A stretch of 64,000 bases of DNA, taken from Bemisia tabaci (Eukaryota > Arthropoda > Insecta > Hemiptera > Aleyrodidae). The notes under the pieces were generated by a model. It was not told the DNA's origin. It ran no database searches and saw only the letters and a program-made list of their open reading frames with translations. Made by a program: the position numbers and the translations under genes. Shown in pieces: positions 45,891-56,986 of this stretch (positions are counted from its first letter, which is position 1; each line of letters starts with the position of its first letter). Location: contig NC_092797.1 of assembly GCF_918797505.1 (NCBI RefSeq), forward strand, positions 12,971,372 through 13,035,371. Reading direction: 5' to 3'.

Positions 45891-46885
45891 TTGATAAGCT
45901 TTGTTTTTTTTTGAAAATCGAAAAGGTCGAGTTTTAAAAAATTTGTAAATACCTAGTTGGTTATTTGCAGAGAATTGCTTTTCGGTGATCGCTAAAATCA
46001 TGAAAATCGGTCCAGAAGATTGCTAGAATGACCTCGGAGAAGACATGGACTTTTAAGAAGCCAGAGAGCTTATAAGGGACGAAAGGTTAACAAGGATGAA
46101 TGGTTTTATTTCCCACAATACACTGACTCCACGACTGTCGGATGCACAACCGTGGTGAATGGCGTCAAACTTTGTGCTCATTGAGAGGCTTTACCTTATT
46201 TCATATTAATGGTATAAACCTAGCGCTTTAGCAAATTTAATACTTTTATGCCATTTTACAAGACTCGACAATTTAAACCTGATAATTCAACTAATCTAGC
46301 TGTTTATCACAAACTTAATAATGTTTTATAGAATTTTAACAGGTACACTTACGATGAAAATTGCTGAGAAAAAAATTACCAGAGCAATGATACATTTTGG
46401 TGCTCGATATCTTCAACTGTGAGGGAAAAACCGCGCAAATACTATGAGTTTTCCAAGCAGATAAGCGTGTTTGACCGGCGCAGCAGGTGAATTGACGTTT
46501 TCCAAAATCCGGCAACCGTGCGCGAATGTATCAGAGACACGGAGCTCCCCGTCCGTATCTGCACTCCAATCACCGCCCGTGTATATTGCATATATTTTTT
46601 CTTTTTTTGTATTTTTTGTTTTAAGTACTTCCGTGTCTGTCCCTCCACCCCTCCCCGGTTCGGTTCTTACAGCCGGGCGTATTGTGAGCGGGGCTCCATT
46701 ATGGACTGACGATGTCATACTGCGGATACACAATTAATTATAAGAGGCGCCACATGGAAAAAAGCAGGATTTATTTTGTGGCTCCGTTCATTTTTCCCAC
46801 CGTTCGTTCGTGTATTATTCCTCCGTTACTTTCCCGGCTGCGTCCCGCTTTCTCCCTTCATTCTAAATGTAAACTTCTTGACTTT
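45891..46885. other. Non-coding stretch, nothing recognised
   Basis: Frames at 46413-46937 on both strands lack domains. The GC-rich part around 46,480-46,700 has no repeat partner. Confidence 0.35.
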
Positions 46886-47296
46886 CAGTCCAGGTTCGCC
46901 CAGCGGTCAGAGTTTCCTACTCTAGGCCAATAGGTCACGGGCTCAAATCACAATACTTCCGTGCTAAGGAAAAACACCGCACGAGCAATTGAATGTTGCC
47001 AAATTTCCTCTCGGCAAATATTTATTTTTGAAGAAAATAATGAGTATTTGCCTTTGAAATTATCAGATATTTTAGATTTAAGTGCGAACAAATTCCTCTG
47101 GAAAATCGAGGAAGAAATACCTACTGGAGAATTCTCTCAAAAAATTGTGTTTCGTCAAAGAAAATTTGGCAACGGCTGAAGGTTCATACGGCAGTTTTCC
47201 TTAGCACGACAGAATAGCCGCGGCGAATTCATGAGATGAGTCTGTAAATGATGGATTGATGGCGCATATTATAGCGGATAACACTACTATTTCACC
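46886..47296 (+). mobile_element. tRNA-derived SINE, copy 1, split by a C element
   Basis: GTTCGCCCAGCGGTCAGAG (A box-like) is followed about 45 bases later by GGGCTCAAATC (B box-like). Family C interrupts, and the tail resumes at GCCGCGGCGAATTCATGAGA. Copy 2 at 47868-48002 is uninterrupted and shows the joined order. A tRNA-type pol III promoter plus an unrelated tail is the standard SINE layout. Confidence 0.65.
46956..47214. mobile_element. TIR element family C, copy 3, TA target duplication
   Basis: The ends CCGTGCTAAGGAAAAACACC and GGCAGTTTTCCTTAGCACG are a good inverted pair. TTGCCAAATTTCC and AAATTTGGCAACGGC lie inside. TA flanks it at 46954-46955 and 47215-47216. It sits inside a SINE copy, so it is younger than that SINE. 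The gap 47297-47867 holds nothing recognised. Confidence 0.8.
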
Positions 47297-47867
47297 AAAG
47301 ATAATAGCAAGGACAAAATCTTGGAATTTGTTTTTTCTTCCAAATTCCAATCATCTAATTTGATGGAACTGAGCGATTCTATCCAAAATTCGCACCACTT
47401 GTAAAACACAAGAATCCTTGAATAGAAGTCAGGATGCAGGAGTTTGTTCACGTCAATGTTGTGAATTTCGAAAATTTACGAAAATGTAACAAAATTTCAC
47501 ATACATTTTTTGTAACAAATAACTCTTAAAACATATTTCCCATTTGTTGAGAATGTAATAAATCAAGCAAGTAGAAAATTGCGCTCTTCACTGTTTTACA
47601 TAATATAAAGTAATTTTTTAGGGTCATTTCAAAATTACGCCAATTCATAATCACCTGATCGATTGATAACAATCTTCGGGATGATTTTTGAAAATTTTAA
47701 ACAAAAATGGAAGACTTATTCAAAAACACGTAATACTTAAAGCGAATGAGGTCCATTTATTTAGAATCTCCATTTAGGACTCACCGCTTCGGTAACACGA
47801 CAATGTGTCCCTTTCACACGCTCTATTTGAAATCTGAATTCGAATTGGAATATCTATCTTTACTGAC

Positions 47868-48002
47868 AGTACAAGTTCACCGAGTGGCCAGCGCGCACAA
47901 CTCCAGGTCAATAGTTCACGGGCTCGAAACTTATTAGCGGCAGCTGGAATTCATGAGACGGGTCTGTGAATGATGGGCGCGTATCACAGCGTATAACAGT
48001 TA
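47868..48002 (+). mobile_element. tRNA-derived SINE, copy 2
   Basis: CACCGAGTGGCCAGCGCGC, then CAGGTCAATAGTTCACGG and GGCTCGAAACT, then TTAGCGGCAGCTGGAATTCA and GGTCTGTGAATGATGG. It matches the interrupted copy at 46886 on both sides of that insertion. No poly-A tail is obvious. Confidence 0.65.
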
Positions 48003-48285
48003 CATTTGGTGGAACGAGAAATAACATGTGAGTGCGCTTTCAAATAATGATGATGCAATCTAGCAGTGCAACCATTCTGAAAGAGCTGCTGCGGCTGCTG
48101 TCAGCGAGTTTATCTCGTTTTTATTTCTAGTTAGTGGAGTGAAAATAAAAGCTTCATTGCGCCTCCAAAAACTGACCATGCGACACAGCACTGCTACCAA
48201 GTTGAAAAGTAGGTAATGTTAATGCTACGTAAGTCTTAGCCCATGCACACTGCACAGAAAGTAACCATAAAAGCTTCCTCTTCAT

Positions 48286-48549
48286 TTGAATCACTGAGAA
48301 CGAAAAAACACCAACTCGATGACTCGAAAGTGCTCATTTTCCATTGAAGACAGTTAAATTACATACAGGTCATTGAAGTTAGCGCATCTATTCCAACTTA
48401 GACCTTTAAAGTGTCCATAAGTACCTGTATTTCGGCAGCAAAACCCTTTTTCTTAAACTAACGGCTTCACCCTCTGTGCAGTTTTGTGTGTCTTGATTAT
48501 TTTCATTTTTCCGAGTTGGTGTGTTTTCGTTCTTACTGATTCATTTATG
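48286..48549. repeat. Inverted-repeat element P
   Basis: GAATCACTGAGAACGAAAAA, ACACCAACTCG on the left is matched by CGAGTTGGTGTGTTTTCGTT, CTTACTGATTC on the right. Roughly 31 bp arms and about 264 bp overall. Non-coding. No second copy seen. Confidence 0.75.
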
Positions 48550-48814
48550 AAAGCTAAGTGCTAACGAAGCCCTTAAGCCCCCGCATTTTAGACGTACTTT
48601 CTTTTAACATTTACTCTGTATACTTGTCAACACGTAAAATTACGCCACCGTGCTTGACAGGAGTTGTGACTGTTTTAGAATTCAATGAAATTTGCTTATT
48701 ACCAGATAAGACGAAAGATTTGAAGTAGAAGCGTCAAAAATGACTTTTAATGACCTATGGTATTTGACAGTATGATCTAAGAATAGATTCTACCTCAAGG
48801 AAGTTCTGACTTAA

Positions 48815-49364
48815 ATGGACCACTAGACAAGGTACGAATTTAAGCATTCTGATACATGTTCCTTAACCAGAATTTCACGTAGAACCCGATTCACACTACG
48901 AAAATTACCGAAATCAACTCCTAACGAAGATATTAACGTTTTTATTTCACATTGGTTACGAGGAATTTGAACTGCCCGCTCACAAGAAACTCAAAGCTCT
49001 ACGTGAGTCAAATCGCGCACTACAACGGTTTCAGCAAGCTTCTCAATCGAGCAATGTTCATTTTCCACCATGTGTAGTTCAAACTATTAGTAATTTGCTA
49101 TAGCTGAGCCAAATAGTCAAGATTGAAGTTGAGGATTTTTACATCGCAGAGACTGTCATGATAAACATTTAGCGCGCGATGTGAATCACGTAGAGCATTG
49201 AGTTTTCATGAGCGGGTGGTTTGAATTCACGCATCAAAAATCATTAAATATCTTCGTCAGGAGTTGATTTTGGTAATTTTCGTTGTGCGTATCGTGTTCC
49301 GCGTGCAATTTTGATAAAGAAACATGTATCAGAATGCTGAAATTCGTACCTTGTCTAGTGGTCT
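48815..49364. mobile_element. Palindromic element family H, copy 1
   Basis: The left arm (GGACCACTAGACAAGGTACG, AAGCATTCTGATACATGTT, GAAAATTACCGAAATCAACT, AGCTCTACGTGAGTCAAATC) is mirrored on the right to AATTCGTACCTTGTCTAGTG. Copy 2 starts at 63429. Length 550 bp, no coding frame. Confidence 0.8.
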
Positions 49365-50159
49365 ATTAGTGAATTTTAATGAATGCGTGAATGAAGTAAA
49401 ATAATCATAAATTTCGAGATGTAACTATGTGCTGTGACTCATTTTTATAAAACAATTTAGGCATGGGTTAAAGTGAGATACACGATTGTTGGATCCATAT
49501 GGTCATGCCGTGGAAAAGCATGTATAGTTCGGTTGTTGAAGATTATTTACGAGTGCTCATCCTTGAAATCGTTTTGTACTCTAGATTGAATTAGGAATAT
49601 AATTCTTTAAAAATTCTATAGAAAAAGATTTACAAGTTTCTTCCAGAGAATGTGTGTTGGATCGGAAAAAAATTTACGATGTCCTAATGTTTGTATGACA
49701 TGTTTACTCAGCTTGGCAGTATAAAAAAAGGCGATGGCGAGGGGAGGGGGAGTGGAGTTATGCATAGAAAAATGTTGTATTCGACAGAATGCATGTGTCA
49801 ACAAATGAGTTTTACACATCAACTATCAGTACATGGTAACGAAACAAAAAAGATTTAGCCGAGCAGCAAAACCTCTACAATGACAGCTATTAACGGGAAA
49901 TCCACCAGCTGGCGCCACATTTGACTCGTTCGGATGAACGACTCCGTGCTCGCTGAAACAAGGGAAGAGCCAGCAGAAACAATAACACACCCTGTTACTT
50001 TGTTCGTCACATGTTGGTGATGAGAGGAAATTGAATTAACATGACTGCTTGCGTGCACCGCGGGAAGTTCGTTTGGAAAATTAGATAACTCGATATGAAA
50101 CATATTCAAAAGTGGCTGCGTTTGTCGGTTTAAACCACTTCATACTGCCGGTCTCAAAT
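49365..50159. other. Non-coding stretch, nothing recognised
   Basis: Short minus-strand frames (49616-49822, 49855-50109) lack domains. No repeat partner in the window. Confidence 0.4.
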
Positions 50160-50399
50160 CGTCGTTTTCCTCGAAAGAACGTAACTATATTTCAATGTTG
50201 CCAAATATCTCTCACAAATTGTGGTTTTATGAGGAGAAACTTGTGCATTTCTATCTGAAAATGTCACTGATTTTTCTTCTGATCTCATTCAAAAACCCTA
50301 GGAAGATTGCAAGGGTACATTCTGATGAAAAATTGAATTGATGGAGTTCATTTTGCAACCTTGGAATGAAGTTACGTTCTTTCGTCCAGGAGACGACGA
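50160..50399. repeat. TIR element family D, copy 4
   Basis: TCGTCGTTTTCCTCGAAAG, AACGTAACTATATTTCAATG on the left, and TTGGAATGAAGTTACGTTCT, TTCGTCCAGGAGACGACGA on the right. ACTGATTTTTCTTCTGATCT is in the middle, as in copy 3. Confidence 0.8.
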
Positions 50400-50547
50400 C
50401 ATGCGGCATTAAAATTGATGCATACATTGTAACCACTTATAGAACTTCTAAATGAAAACGATCCATATTTTGGCAATCTTGTTTATTAAATCTTTGCGAT
50501 TGGACTGAGATATTAAGGGATCATATTATTGAGGAAATTTCCCGATG

Positions 50548-50762
50548 CACTGGAAAAAAAAACATTGGATCTAGAGTCCACACTCATAAAAACATCGACA
50601 AGAAAAAGTACTCTTGATTCAATCAGAATCAAGCACCAAGCCTCTTAATTCAAGCGGGTTTCGTTTTGATTCAAGCAAAAATCCGATTGAATCAAGAGTA
50701 TTTTTTCTTGTCAATGTTTTCAAGAGTCTGGACTCTAGATCCAATGTGTTTTTTTTGCAGTG
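50548..50762. repeat. Palindromic element family A, copy 6
   Basis: From CACTGGAAAAAA to TTTTTTTGCAGTG, flanked by TG on both sides. The 58 bp to its right (50763-50820) recurs beside copy 10 at 62670-62727, although the left flanks differ. Confidence 0.9.
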
Positions 50763-50820
50763 TGGGAATGCGGTTCAATTTTTTGCATCTCCTCTCTCCC
50801 GTCATTGTGCTTTTGGTATA

Positions 50821-51766
50821 TCACCTTTTTCAGCATCTAAAGTACCCATAGTACCATGAGATAGATGTTATGTTCTTGAGAACACAGCAAAGAATCGTGA
50901 ATGTCCTCGAATTTAATTACAAAATCGCAGTTTCTTATCAATTTGTGCTGAAGGATGAATGACGGAAGTTGGTGACGAAATTCTCTGGAACTTTTTTTCC
51001 AATTTATTCATTATTTTAATTGCTGGTGTTCCATCGATTGTTCTTTGAACTTTACAGTAATATTGGATTAATTATTACACCTTAAAATGAACAGGGATGC
51101 TTGGAAGCTTTTACACTCAGTCCTCTATACACCTCTAGAACTGGATCTTTCACATCGCGTACACTAAACAATTCAAGTTTTTGAACTGGAAACTTCCAGA
51201 CCGGCAGATCTAAGTTTCGTGGGTCATTTTTGTGTGCTTTCTGCTCTTTTCCCAGAAAATCTATGAAATTCTCCTTCATGCAAAGATTGAATTTTTTGAC
51301 ACTGAGGTCGTTTCATTAAACAACTCGCCTGTAATGAATTCGTGTCAGGAGCGAATCCCGTGTGAAAAAAAACCGCTTAGAATGTAAATACATGTATGAA
51401 CATATAAACCTATGTTCCCGCGACAAAGAAGCACAGCCCCCTCCCAGTAGCAAACTTGTTCCGAGACAGATAAAGCATTTTGCGGGGGTGTCTTCAATAC
51501 GTAAAACACTCGGCGGAAGTAAATAATGTCCGTGCACATCCACACATATTCCAGTCGAAAGATGAATGAGCTCCCGGTTACTCGTGGGTGGCGGTATGCA
51601 CGGAAAGGGGTGGCGGGGACCGAGGGGCTGGGGGTGGGTCTTCCGCAGCGAAATGACAATGGAACGGTTTCCCAATCTGAATATCTCTGGAAGCCACCTT
51701 TCAGAGTCCTCCCGCTCCTTGCGACGAAAAATACATTTCGTACGCCCGGGACGAGTGTAGAATACT
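50821..51766. other. Non-coding stretch, nothing recognised
   Basis: A 119-codon minus-strand frame at 51316-51675 has no domain. No repeat partner. Confidence 0.35.
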
Positions 51767-52458
51767 GCCGTGCTTAGGAAAAACGCCGTATGAACTTTCC
51801 GTCATTGCCAAATTTCCTTCGATTAAGTAAGAATGTCCCCAGAAAATTGTAATTATTTCCCCTTCAATATTTCCAGGAACTTGGTTCACAGTTGAGAAAT
51901 TAGGTGCAAAATTGCGGCTACACAAAACGGAAAATTTCATTATAGTACCAGTTTGTTACATTTTTAGGTAAAGCATTAGCTGAGGTCATGAAAAATTAGC
52001 CATATCCTTAAGTTTAAGTTGGCACGATTGAAATACAGAAAGAATTTGCTGGATATGAAAAATAACAGAGACAGCAGTAGGACGACTGATTTGAGAAGTA
52101 CATTTTGTATTAAAATGCCGGATACTTGGGCCATTTTTGCGTAGAATCACTTTTAATCCATGTGGAGTGCAAATAGGGAGGGGTTTCTAAGAAAAAACTA
52201 AAGAAACAATTGAAAGAAATGATTTTTTTAAAAAAAATTATGAAAAACTGAAAATTTTTCCACATAATGATCACAATATGAATAATCCAGAAAGTTGTTC
52301 CCCGCAAAAACTATCCAATCTCGTTCGGACCGTACACTAGGATCTGGAAATTTAAAAAAAAATACATATTCATTATTCCTCTCAAAAATAAATATTTTAT
52401 CGGTGGAAATTTGGCAACATTCGATGATTCATACGTTGTTCTTCCGTAGGAAGGCGGA
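51767..52458. repeat. Family C left end and right end, separated
   Basis: TACTGCCGTGCTTAGGAAAA, ACGCCGTATGAAC and ATTGCCAAATTTCCTTCGAT (51,767-51,835) form a left end. AAATTTGGCAACATTCGATG, TTCATACG and TTCTTCCGTAGGAAGG (52,400-52,455) look like a right end. They could be one C element with about 430 bp inserted, or two partial copies. Confidence 0.5.
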
Positions 52459-52593
52459 ATGCTTCTCGGAGTCCGTTTTATACGCTGTCGCAGCGCGGCG
52501 GTGGTGAGATTTGTTAAGTATTATGTTGCCTCTTAACGCCCGCAATATTTCATAGCGGCGGAAGCTGGCTTCTCCTTATCCCACTTGTATTAA

Positions 52594-52625
52594 TTTAATG
52601 CTCTTTTTTTGTTTCCAGGTAAGTG
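52594..52625 (+). promoter_or_regulatory. Recursive splice site 2 (3' splice site fused to 5' splice site)
   Basis: CTCTTTTTTTGTTTCCAG ends at 52618 and GTAAGTGAG follows at once. A branch-like TTAATTTAATG lies about 20-30 bases upstream. It has the same strand and design as the site at 10,121, and it is not in a repeat. Both halves are close to consensus, with no exon between. In insect long introns such sites let the intron be removed in steps. Confidence 0.6.
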
Positions 52626-52979
52626 AGGGGAAACAATTTCCGCCGACCCGACTTTGCCGCTCGATTGTAAGTTTTTAATGGCTGTTTTTGTCTCGACTGC
52701 AACCCCGTTGCGTTAATTTTTCTCGCTTCCAACCCGGAAAAAGACGCACGTGAGACGGAATTTTCTAATTCTTGGGCCAAAATTGCTTTTGCTTTTGATG
52801 GAGAATTCGCAATTTTTTTTTCCATTCATCGGAGAGTGCTCAATGAGCTGAGTTTACAGTATTTCACGAAATTTATTTCTGGCATGGGACATTTTAGAAA
52901 AATAATAGTGAGAAAATTCATCGCCTTGTGATGTCATCAGGTGGCATTTACAAATTAAATAGTGTTTTTTGGTAGTGTA

Positions 52980-53207
52980 CACTGGAATAAAAAACAAATT
53001 GGATCTAGAGTCCAGACTCTTGAAAAAATCGACAAGAAAAAGTATCTTAATTCAATCAGAATCTAGCTTAAATCAAGAATAAAGCCTCGTAATTTAAGCG
53101 GATTTCGTTTTGATTCAAGCAAAAATCCGATTGAATCAAGAGTATTTTTTCTTGTCAATGTTTTCCAAAGTCTGGACTCTAGATACAATGTGTATTTTTG
53201 TCCAGTG
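52980..53207. repeat. Palindromic element family A, copy 7
   Basis: CACTGGAATAAAAAACAAAT to TTTTTGTCCAGTG, flanked by TA on both sides. More diverged than copies 1, 4 and 5. Confidence 0.9.
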
Positions 53208-54705
53208 TATGTCATTTTGCCATATCTCCTCCAATAACTTTTCAATGTAGAAACCAAGGACGTCCACACACTCATCTCGCTCTGTAGTTTCTACTTAAAC
53301 ATGAATTTCATCCAATTTCAGACACCTGCCAATTCTCCATCACTCTCACACCAATAATATCAACTATGCTCTTTATTTCGACTGAAATTTTTGTTGATAT
53401 GGTTGGATGGATTAAAGGATTCACGTGAGGAAAAGTTATCCTTGCGTGAGAAATAGTGTTTGGTAATTTAAATTTACAGTATGTTTTACAATTTCTCCCG
53501 GACATGAGAAATATGTGAGAATATACGTTAATGTAGAGGAAATTTATCGTACTCTCCAACATCTCAGGGCAACAATTTCCATTTGAAAGTATATGCATTT
53601 TAGGATATTAGACGATTCTGCCATAAGTCCTTCAATATCCCTTGAATTCAGAAACCGAGGATTTTTTCGTCATGCCATTCAGTTCAATCAACAGTATCAA
53701 TGCACAATGGTTCTCATCAAATTTTAGACCTCTGTTAATTCTTTAATATCGTCATCGCAAAGAATGCCTGAACGTCGCGTCGTCGCAAGATTTTCGGTAT
53801 TGCTCCGTAGAAAATTCCATCGCAATCTTTTTCAGTGAACAAATCCATCTGCTGCTAGTATCCATGTGTAGTATAATTTCAATCAATTTCGGCCAAGAAT
53901 TTTTAAAGTTCACTGATGGTCATTGGACGCTTTCGTCGGACCCAAAATACGACCTTCACCAAATAAAGCGAGAAAGGCGCCCATAAAACGAGACGTACTT
54001 TTAGGGAGCTTTCAAGGTCTGATTTTTAGTCACCTCGATTTGAGTTTTCCCTCACTGTGCGACGTTTCATGACTTACGACACCGGAAGCTTTTTCAAAAA
54101 GGCAAGTCGTCATATTTGTCGACTTGCAGTTTTAAAATCAAGGTAGTTGCTAAGAAATCATTTCGAAGAACAATAAAATTTCCCTTGTTGTTGAAAGTTG
54201 CTAACTTCAGAAATGTACTCATAAATTACGCAAATGAAGAAGAGGGTGAGAGTCTACTTTTGTGACTACGTTTGGAGTTTTCTAAGAAATGAATGTATCC
54301 CTGGCTTTTAGTAATTTGCAAATCATCCGAAGTTCATGTCTAATTATGTCGTATTATGCAGTATATGCCTATTGAAATATATGTCTTAAATACCCATATT
54401 GTGTCTTTCGTTTTATCTGACAAAAATAAATGTAATTTTGCATGGCGTGCGATTTACGTACGGTAGTGCGCCTTCAATTACGCCTGATACCGTGCAATAC
54501 TTCTGTGGTGGAATAGTTGCTCAGAGCTCCTTCATCAGTGTCGCTTTGACTTGATGCATACCGGAAAATCAAAATACCGCTGAGATCACATTCTAGCGCG
54601 TGCACAGTTTAACATTAACTAATCACAGAACGTGAGATAAAAAACATTCATAATTAATTCTAGAACAAGATTTTTTCATTGTTTATTTATGTAGTTATAT
54701 TCATT
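53208..54705. other. Non-coding; weak tandem similarity and a worn F-like end
   Basis: TGCCATAxxTCCTxCAATA followed by CAGAAACCxAGGA-like sequence occurs at 53,215 and 53,620, hinting at an old duplication. At 54,468-54,525, GCGCCTTCAATT and TGGTGGAATAGTTGC resemble the left end of family F. No genes. Confidence 0.35.
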
Positions 54706-54930
54706 CACTGGAAAAAAACACATTGGATTTGGAGTCCAGACTCTTAAAAACATCGACAAGAAAAAGTACTCTTGATTCAATCAGAATCTAGCTTAAATCA
54801 AGAACCAAGCCTCTTAATTTAAGCGGATTTCGTTTTGATTCAAGCGAAAATCCGATCGAATCAAGAGTATCTTTTCTTGTCAATGTTTTCAAGAGTCTGG
54901 AATCTAGGTCCAATGTGTTTTTTTCCAGTG
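54706..54930. repeat. Palindromic element family A, copy 8
   Basis: CACTGGAAAAAAACACATTG to TTTTTTCCAGTG, flanked by TT on both sides. The interval to 55207 is AT/GC mixed with nothing recognised. Confidence 0.9.
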
Positions 54931-55207
54931 TTTAATATGATTCTGCAGTGCTCAATTTATGAGTCCTTAATTATTACAATCTGCTCTCTTATAACATGAT
55001 GAATGACGATTGCGTAGTGATTCATTTATGAGCTCTCGAAATTTCCCAATACCCTTTAACTCAAAATCAAGCCGAAAACTCAAAATTCAACTCGCCGGGA
55101 TCCCAATTTAAACTGCACGAATCATCCGACTTTGATGCCTTTTCAACCGGCCAATTAGATCCATTATCCGCGTGAGCTACGCTCCGATACGGAAGAATCA
55201 GCGTAAT

Positions 55208-56011
55208 GCCCCTAGTAAAAATAAAATGCCCTTAGTGCGTTCGGAGTGCACTCCGAGTGCACTCCGAACGCACTAAGTGTGTAGTGTGAGAGTGGGTGCG
55301 CTTCGAGTGCACTCGGGGTGCACTCGAGGTGCGTCCTAGGTGCGTCCGTGGTGCCTCTGGAGTGTGTCCGAATCCACCGACGGGTCGAGGATACCTTTCC
55401 ATTGTATCCGCGCCGGGTTTTTACCTGGCGGCGTGACCCTTGATGATCTACTGGTGGCGAATAATTTGCGAACCAATTTTTTTAATATTTGAAAATTGTC
55501 CGTTTATTTCGACGGATTCGGATTCAGCTTGCAATCCTGATGAAAAATATGTATACTTTTGAGTAGATATATTGGTAAGTTCGCGATCCAGAAATAAAAA
55601 AAATGCAATGAGAAGCATTTTAGAAGCGCGGAAGAAATTCGCGAGTTTTGTAATTCAATAACTTATAGTTATACTTACTTTTAACTATACATATTTTTCA
55701 TCAGGATTGCAAGCTGAATCTGAATCCGTCGAAATAAAAGGAAAATTTACAAACGTTAAAAAAATTGGTCCGCAAATTTTGGGCTCCCAATAGACTTGAG
55801 GACCGTTGACAGGTAAAGACCCGGCATCGACACAATGAGGAGAATGCCACGGTGAGCCAGGCCTGGATCCAGGAGCTCCTCGCCGAGATTTAGACGTTGA
55901 TTCTATGTTTGCCCAAAAATGTTCTAATTTTTACGGCGTCTAATTTGACTGCCCAGACTTATACATGTATTTTCGGCTTCGAATGAAATGTAATGGCTCT
56001 CTTGTTAAAAC
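55208..56011. repeat. 804 bp inverted repeat, left arm (I)
   Basis: It runs from GCCCCTAGTAAAAATAAAAT to CTCTCTTGTTAAAAC. The reverse complement occurs at 60533-61336 with the same length; I saw no difference in the parts compared. Near the outer end is a 47 bp perfect palindrome (55231-55277, GTGCGTTCGGAGTGCACTC core). A run of GTGCACTCGG-like decamers follows to about 55,370. Further in, a hairpin of about 300 bp is formed by TTGCAATCCTGATGAAAAAT near 55,530 and its complement near 55,690. Confidence 0.9.
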
Positions 56012-56262
56012 ATTCATATTTCGCGCCGAATGAATATTCTAGTGTTAACAATTTCCTTCGATGTAATGTTAAATTTTGAGGAACGCAATGAATATCCTTT
56101 CTTGAAAGTTTCAAAAACTGTAGGTGAAATTGCGAAGAAAATTATAGAAAAAATCGGAAGATAAATATTCAACAATTTTCCCGAGAATTTATGATTCACC
56201 GACGGAAAGTTTGAGACGCCTGAAGGTTCATACGGCGTTTTTCCTTGGCGCGACAGTATAGG
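56012..56262. mobile_element. Family C element, copy with degraded left end
   Basis: The right end GGTTCATACGGCGTTTTTCC, TTGGCGCGACAGTAT is clear. The left part keeps AACAATTTCCTTCGATGTAA but has lost the terminal bases. It begins right at the inner border of the 804 bp arm. Nothing further is seen up to 56743. Confidence 0.6.
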
Positions 56263-56743
56263 CTCCTTGGCTCCTGCTATCACAGTGACCGAACCGAACG
56301 GCGCTGCGGGAAAAGGGATGTTTTCCAGTGTCGGTGTCTGACGCACTCAGTCGCGGTCGTCGGTGAGTCAATTTTTCTTCTCCCAAATACTCCCAAATAC
56401 GTATGAGCCGTGCCACAGGAGCCTAGAAGGGGAATGTTTGCATTAGACCGAGTTTTCCGATCCCAATTTACCTGCATCAGTGGTGCAAGAACTTGCACGA
56501 GACATTGGAAAAGTAGGTGCGGCAAAGTACAGAAATGCTTCATGAATTGCACACTTGCGTGATTGTAATTTGTGTGCGTGTGTGTGCAAATACAAAATGA
56601 TTGAAAAAAAAATTTAAAAATATAATTTAATAGGAAAAAGTAAAATGAGGGGTCTTCATTGCTGTGACATCCGAGACTAAAGAATGGCGAATATTTTGCA
56701 ACTAAAAGACACCCCACAGTATTTTCCATCAAACACTGGAGCT

Positions 56744-56749
56744 CACTGG

Positions 56750-56785
<36 letters not shown>

Positions 56786-56986
56786 ATGGGATCTAGAGTC
56801 CAGACTCTTGAAAACAAAAAGGACTCTTGATTCAATCAGATTTAAGCTTAAATCAAATGGAAATCCGCTCAAATTAAGAGGCTTGGTTCTTGATTTAAGC
56901 TTAAATCTGATGGAATCAAGAGTACTTTTTCTTGTCAATGTTTTTAAGAGTCTGGACTCTAGATCCAATGTGTTTTTTTTCCAGTA
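56744..56986. repeat. Palindromic element family A, copy 9
   Basis: CACTGG followed by an A run of about 35 bases, then the usual palindrome to TTTTTTCCAGTA. The arm lacks the CATTGACAAG segment, an internal deletion of about 10 bases on the left. Confidence 0.85.
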
